From NCBI GenBank assembly GCA_027081065.1, contig JALWLW010000053.1:1-18751 (forward strand): 18,751 bases of DNA, written 5' to 3'. Shown piece by piece: positions 15,235 through 18,751 of this stretch. Each line of letters opens with the position of its first letter. Position 1 is the stretch's first letter. The translations under genes and the position numbers were made by a program. The notes beneath the pieces are model-generated. The model saw only the letters and a list, made by a program, of their open reading frames with translations, did no database searches and was not told where the DNA came from. This DNA comes from Campylobacteraceae bacterium. GTDB lineage: Bacteria > Campylobacterota > Campylobacteria > Campylobacterales > Sulfurovaceae.

Positions 15235-16401
15235 TTAAAATTTAACAATACAATCTAACTGTACACGCTCATATTTTGGATCCATTCCCACTACTGAACT
15301 TCTGCTTTCATAAAGTTCATTGAAAAAGAAACTACCAGCAATATATAGCTTTTTATCCATTTTATATTTTGTCCTAATTGCATGACCACGAGCTGCTGTA
15401 CCCCCACCAAAGTTATCTGAGTCAGAATATGCACCAAATGTCGCATCTTCTTGAAGGTCGGTATAAGAATATTTTACTTGCCAGTCACCAACCTGCTTAG
15501 CTTTCCCCAATTTAATTGCCAAATCATACCCAAAGTTATTGTTATCTACAGCAACGTTATATACAACACCTGCTGCAACTTTTAATGGCACACCAAATAC
15601 ATCTTTAAATTGTAACTCTCCAAATCCCTCTACAATATGATAATCATTTTTATAGAGACCATTGCTTGTTACACTGTTACCTTTATTTTTACCAAACATC
15701 ATAGTATTTCCTTGTAATCCATCATAATAATAGATACCCGAACCTAAATGAAGTTTTGCATCTTCTAATTTTGTCTTTTGTACATATTGTGCTATAAAAA
15801 GGTTAACATTATCTCTAGCTTGAGATGATTCTTCCAATGTTGGCTGATTAGCACCTAAAGTAATAATTTTTGTATCATCTTTATATTGGTAATTTAATCC
15901 ATTCATTGAGACATCATTATCCCAAACAAGTTGTGATTTAATAGGTCTATACATCATATAAGGTTCTCTACCCAATCGATATTTAGCATTATCAGACTTA
16001 TATGTCATACCTAGAACATAAAATCTTAATGATTGAAAAAAGTAATCTTTTAAAGGTTTATCATCAGCAAATGTCTGGTTTCCTGAAGTAGGATTAGCAA
16101 AACCACTTCGCATACCGACATTAACATGAAGTTCATCGGTCATATCAATCGTTGAACCAAGTCTTAAACGATATCTGTTTCTGTATTTATTGTCTTTGTC
16201 ATCTCTTTCAATACTTTCATATCTTAACCTTAAGTCACCTTTAAAATGAACTCTATCAGAAATATTTTTTGCAATTACTGGAATGTTACTTTTTAAAATT
16301 GTCTCTTTTAACTCTTCTATTCGTTCATGTGGGTGTTCAACATATGAGTCACCCATCGATAGTGTTGCTACTGCTACCATTGATAATATGATTTTTTTCA
16401 T
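15235..16401 (-). CDS. Outer-membrane porin (Porin_5-like)
   Basis: Exported beta-barrel of 388 residues. A short signal peptide (MKKIILSMVAVATLSMG) leads into a mature chain with a short helical stretch and then the strand motif FKGDLRLRYESIERDDKDN followed by RNRYRLRLG, characteristic of the 'putative porin' family in Campylobacterota. Alternating strand patterns continue to a terminal phenylalanine (CIVKF), the usual barrel-assembly signal. AAGGAAAG precedes the ATG. Its promoter carries the same direct repeat and spacing as the Pit gene just downstream, so phosphate or another anion is the likely cargo; this is inference from context, as the sequence alone does not show selectivity. It is divergent from the M16 peptidase gene. 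Confidence 0.85.
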   Translation of the reverse strand: MKKIILSMVAVATLSMGDSYVEHPHERIEELKETILKSNIPVIAKNISDRVHFKGDLRLRYESIERDDKDNKYRNRYRLRLGSTIDMTDELHVNVGMRSGFANPTSGNQTFADDKPLKDYFFQSLRFYVLGMTYKSDNAKYRLGREPYMMYRPIKSQLVWDNDVSMNGLNYQYKDDTKIITLGANQPTLEESSQARDNVNLFIAQYVQKTKLEDAKLHLGSGIYYYDGLQGNTMMFGKNKGNSVTSNGLYKNDYHIVEGFGELQFKDVFGVPLKVAAGVVYNVAVDNNNFGYDLAIKLGKAKQVGDWQVKYSYTDLQEDATFGAYSDSDNFGGGTAARGHAIRTKYKMDKKLYIAGSFFFNELYESRSSVVGMDPKYERVQLDCIVKF

Positions 16402-16432
16402 GATTACTTTCCTTCTTTGCTTTAATGAGGGA

Positions 16433-16466
16433 AGTATAGAAAAAAATAGTTACAAAATGATTACAA
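16433..16466 (-). promoter_or_regulatory. Porin promoter with Pho-box-like direct repeat
   Basis: On the plus strand GTTACAA (16449-16455) and ATTACAA (16460-16466) repeat with period 11. On the transcribed strand the near half-site ends 10 nt before TATACT (16438 to 16433). The start would be near 16426 with a 25-nt leader. The box would cover roughly -23 to -40, replacing a -35 element, and also falls upstream of the divergent peptidase promoter. Confidence 0.6.
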
Positions 16467-16480
16467 TAAGATTTTTTAGT

Positions 16481-16511
16481 TAAAATACTACTCTTTTTTA
16501 AACTGTAAGGA
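16481..16511 (+). promoter_or_regulatory. Promoter and ribosome binding site of the M16 peptidase-dapA operon
   Basis: TAAAAT at 16481-16486, preceded by a T-run, predicts a start near 16493. AAGGA at 16507-16511 lies 11 nt before the ATG, longer than usual. The Pho-box-like repeat would sit at about -27 to -44 of this promoter. Confidence 0.4.
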
Positions 16512-16522
16512 TAAATAAAATC

Positions 16523-17857
16523 ATGATAAAAAAAACAGTTATAACACTCATAAGTACACTAGGACTCTTAATGGCTAACTCCCTACCCCAACATCATTCA
16601 AAAACACTGGACAATGGTTTACAAATCGTGGTTATTCCCATGAAGAACAACTCCAATGTCATTACTACTGATATATTCTATAAAGTAGGAAGTAGAAACG
16701 AGGTCATGGGGAAAAGTGGTATCGCTCATATGTTAGAGCATTTGAACTTTAAATCAACCAAAAACCTTGAAGCTGGTGAGTTTGACAAGATTGTTAAATC
16801 AAAAGGAGCGACTAACAATGCAGGCACTTCGTTTGACTACACACACTACTACATTAAATCATCTTCAAAAAACTTAGAGACTTCAGTAGAACTTTTTGCT
16901 GAACTCATGGAAAATTTAAATCTAAAAGATGAAGAGTTTCAAGTAGAACGTGACGTAGTAGCTGAAGAGCGTCGTGTGCGTACTGACAATCCACCAATTG
17001 GTTATTTGTACTTTAGACTTTTTAATACCCACTATGTTGCTCATCCTTATCACTGGACACCTATTGGATTTATGAATGACATTCAAACTTGGACGATTGA
17101 TGACATTAAAGCGTTTCATACTAAATATTACCAACCGAACAATGCTATTTTAATCGTAACAGGTGATGTGGATAAAAAAGAAGTTTTTAAACTCGCAGAA
17201 GCTAAATTTGGAAAAATTAAGAACCATGTCAAAATCCCTAAACTTAAAGTTGCTGAACCAAAACGTGATGGAAGCATCAGACAAATTATTACAAAAGAAA
17301 ATAATAGCGTAGATACCATCGCCATTGCCTACCCTATTCCTAACTATGAACATGAAGACCAAGTGGTACTTTCAGCCATTTCAGAGCTTTTATCTTCTGG
17401 GAAATCATCCCGTTTATACAAAAAGATTATTGATGAAAAGCAGATGGCAAACTCGGTGCATGGCTACAACATGGAGCTAACCGATAATGGAATCTTTATT
17501 TTTATGGGCATGGCAAACCCAGGGGTTAAGATAGAAGACTTAGAAAAAGAAATTTTAGCAGAGATAGAAAAAATAAAAGCTGGGGATGTAACCAAAGAAG
17601 AGCTTGAAAAAGTAAAAATTAATACCAAAGCTGACTTTATTTATTCTCTTGAAGATTCTGCTTCAGTCAACTCTCTCTATGGTTCTTATTTAGTACGAGG
17701 AAACTTAAAACCTTTACTTGAATATGAAGAGAATTTAGCTAAAATTACACCTGAAATGGTTACCAAAGTAGCCAATAAGTATTTTAATCATGATTTTACA
17801 ACCACATTAATACTTAAAAAACATAACGAAAAAAACCATAATGAAAAAAGCAAGTAG
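16523..17857 (+). CDS. M16-family zinc peptidase, exported
   Basis: Pitrilysin/processing-peptidase-type metalloprotease of 444 residues. A signal peptide (MIKKTVITLISTLGLLMA) suggests a periplasmic enzyme. The inverted zinc motif HxxEH is present as H69-M-L-E72-H73, and the third zinc ligand is probably E148 or E149 in VVAEERR, about 76 residues on. The second half holds the inactive M16 C-terminal domain (IAYPIPNYEHEDQ, then SSGKSSRLYKKI). The length fits the short single-unit M16B type that works as a dimer. The substrate is unknown. The order M16 peptidase then dapA is conserved in Campylobacterota; the gap to dapA is 12 nt and dapA's AGGA overlaps this gene's stop. Confidence 0.93.
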   Translation: MIKKTVITLISTLGLLMANSLPQHHSKTLDNGLQIVVIPMKNNSNVITTDIFYKVGSRNEVMGKSGIAHMLEHLNFKSTKNLEAGEFDKIVKSKGATNNAGTSFDYTHYYIKSSSKNLETSVELFAELMENLNLKDEEFQVERDVVAEERRVRTDNPPIGYLYFRLFNTHYVAHPYHWTPIGFMNDIQTWTIDDIKAFHTKYYQPNNAILIVTGDVDKKEVFKLAEAKFGKIKNHVKIPKLKVAEPKRDGSIRQIITKENNSVDTIAIAYPIPNYEHEDQVVLSAISELLSSGKSSRLYKKIIDEKQMANSVHGYNMELTDNGIFIFMGMANPGVKIEDLEKEILAEIEKIKAGDVTKEELEKVKINTKADFIYSLEDSASVNSLYGSYLVRGNLKPLLEYEENLAKITPEMVTKVANKYFNHDFTTTLILKKHNEKNHNEKSK

Positions 17858-17869
17858 GAAAAAAGTACA

Positions 17870-18751
17870 ATGAGTAACTTAATTACGGGTGCAACAACAG
17901 CACTCATTACCCCATTTAAAAATGGAACACTAGATGAAGCAACCTTTGCTAAATTAATTACACGACAGATTAACAATGGTATTGATGCCGTTTGCCCTGT
18001 GGGAACAACAGGAGAGTCAGCAACATTGACGCATGATGAACATAAAAGATGTATAGAGATAGCTGTAGAAGTATGTAAAGGTACAAAAACAAAAGTTTTA
18101 GCAGGGGCTGGTTCAAACGCTACTCATGAAGCGATAGAGATTGCGAAACATGCCCAAGATTGTGGTGTAGATGCTATTTTTTCAGTAAGTCCTTACTACA
18201 ATAAACCTAGCCAAGAAGGACTCTATCAACACTACAAAGCCATTGCCACTTCAGTTGAACTGCCTTTTATGCTCTACAATGTACCTGGGCGAACAGGTGT
18301 AGACATTACAGCAGACACGGTTTGTAGACTTTTTGATGATGTTGAAAATATCTATGGAATTAAAGAAGCCACAGGTTCAATTGAGAGAACGGTTGAGCTT
18401 TTAGCCAAAAGACCAGAGCTTTATGTTTTCTCGGGTGACGATGCCATTGACTACCCTATTTTAGCCAATGGAGGAAAAGGAATCACTTCTGTGACTTCAA
18501 ACTTGTTACCAGACCTCAAATCTGAACTGGCACACCTTGCTTTAAAGGGTGATTTTGCAGCATCTAAAGCGATTAACGATAAACTCTACAACATAAACAA
18601 AGTAATGTTCTGCGAAAGTAACCCTATTCCAATTAAAGCTGCTATGTATATTGCTGGTCTTATTGATACCTTAGAGTATCGGTTACCTTTAGTACAACCT
18701 AGTGCAGAGAATATGAAGAAAATCGAAGAAGTTATGAAAAATTACAACATA
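17870..18751 (+). CDS. dapA: 4-hydroxy-tetrahydrodipicolinate synthase, 3' end cut by the window
   Basis: Condenses pyruvate with aspartate semialdehyde, the first committed step to diaminopimelate and lysine. The frame is open to the window edge: 294 residues, near the full family length of about 295, so only a few codons are missing. The Schiff-base lysine is K165 in YGIKEATGS. Catalytic-triad and substrate residues are visible as T46/T47 in GTTGES, Y136 in LYNVPGRTG and R141. The ATG is at 17870; AGGA at 17856-17859 overlaps the peptidase stop, so the two genes are probably translationally coupled. Confidence 0.96.
   Translation, partial: MSNLITGATTALITPFKNGTLDEATFAKLITRQINNGIDAVCPVGTTGESATLTHDEHKRCIEIAVEVCKGTKTKVLAGAGSNATHEAIEIAKHAQDCGVDAIFSVSPYYNKPSQEGLYQHYKAIATSVELPFMLYNVPGRTGVDITADTVCRLFDDVENIYGIKEATGSIERTVELLAKRPELYVFSGDDAIDYPILANGGKGITSVTSNLLPDLKSELAHLALKGDFAASKAINDKLYNINKVMFCESNPIPIKAAMYIAGLIDTLEYRLPLVQPSAENMKKIEEVMKNYNI

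Noticed and set aside
16922..17976. Minus-strand open frames opposite the M16 peptidase and dapA
   Set aside because: Short, overlapping one another in different frames, and antisense to genes with catalytic motifs intact.

Overview
The window looks like chromosomal DNA of a Campylobacterota (epsilonproteobacterial) bacterium. The evidence is an A+T-rich composition, TATAAT-type -10 elements with little sign of a -35, AAGGA ribosome binding sites, and recognisable relatives of Campylobacter/Helicobacter/Sulfurimonas genes (gyrA, a zinc ABC transporter, mgtE, quinone-type pyrD, an M16 peptidase followed directly by dapA, a Pit transporter and a Porin_5-like porin). A Sulfurimonas/Sulfurovum-like free-living relative is my guess, not something the sequence proves. 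There are no rRNA, tRNA or CRISPR features.

Layout. 1-2.6 kb: gyrA on the minus strand, possibly facing the tail of an unknown plus-strand gene. 2.7-5.1 kb: a tight znuA-znuC-znuB operon for zinc import, divergent from gyrA. 5.1-7.5 kb: a minus-strand mgtE-CNNM pair for magnesium or divalent-cation balance, convergent with znuB; the two converging stop codons share a TTAA inside a 10-bp hairpin. 7.6-9.1 kb: a small protein of unknown function and two tandem, diverged outer-membrane beta-barrel paralogues whose -10 elements sit only 6 nt before the ATG, predicting leaderless mRNAs. 9.1-10.2 kb: pyrD. 10.2-16.4 kb: a block of five minus-strand genes (OmpR/PhoB-type response regulator, AAA_14/DUF4143 ATPase, a decayed YD/RHS fragment with homopolymer tracts, Pit phosphate transporter, porin). 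16.5 kb to the end: M16 zinc peptidase and dapA.

Two points stand out. First, pyrD, the M16 peptidase gene and dapA are neighbours in Helicobacter pylori and Campylobacter jejuni (from memory); here the run is split between pyrD and the peptidase by about 6.3 kb in which every gene points the other way. Second, the porin and Pit promoters each carry two copies of GTTAC spaced exactly 11 bp, ending exactly 10 bp upstream of a good -10 element. That is the geometry of a Pho box, so the two genes look like a phosphate-starvation unit: porin for crossing the outer membrane and Pit for the inner membrane. The response regulator at the other end of the block is a candidate, untested controller.

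The centre of the block (about 12.3-13.6 kb) is accessory DNA. A YD-repeat fragment is bounded by a degenerate 13-bp direct repeat, starts next to a C9 tract whose length decides its N-terminal frame, and is frameshifted at an A8 tract. I do not see a complete novel defence or mobile system in the window.
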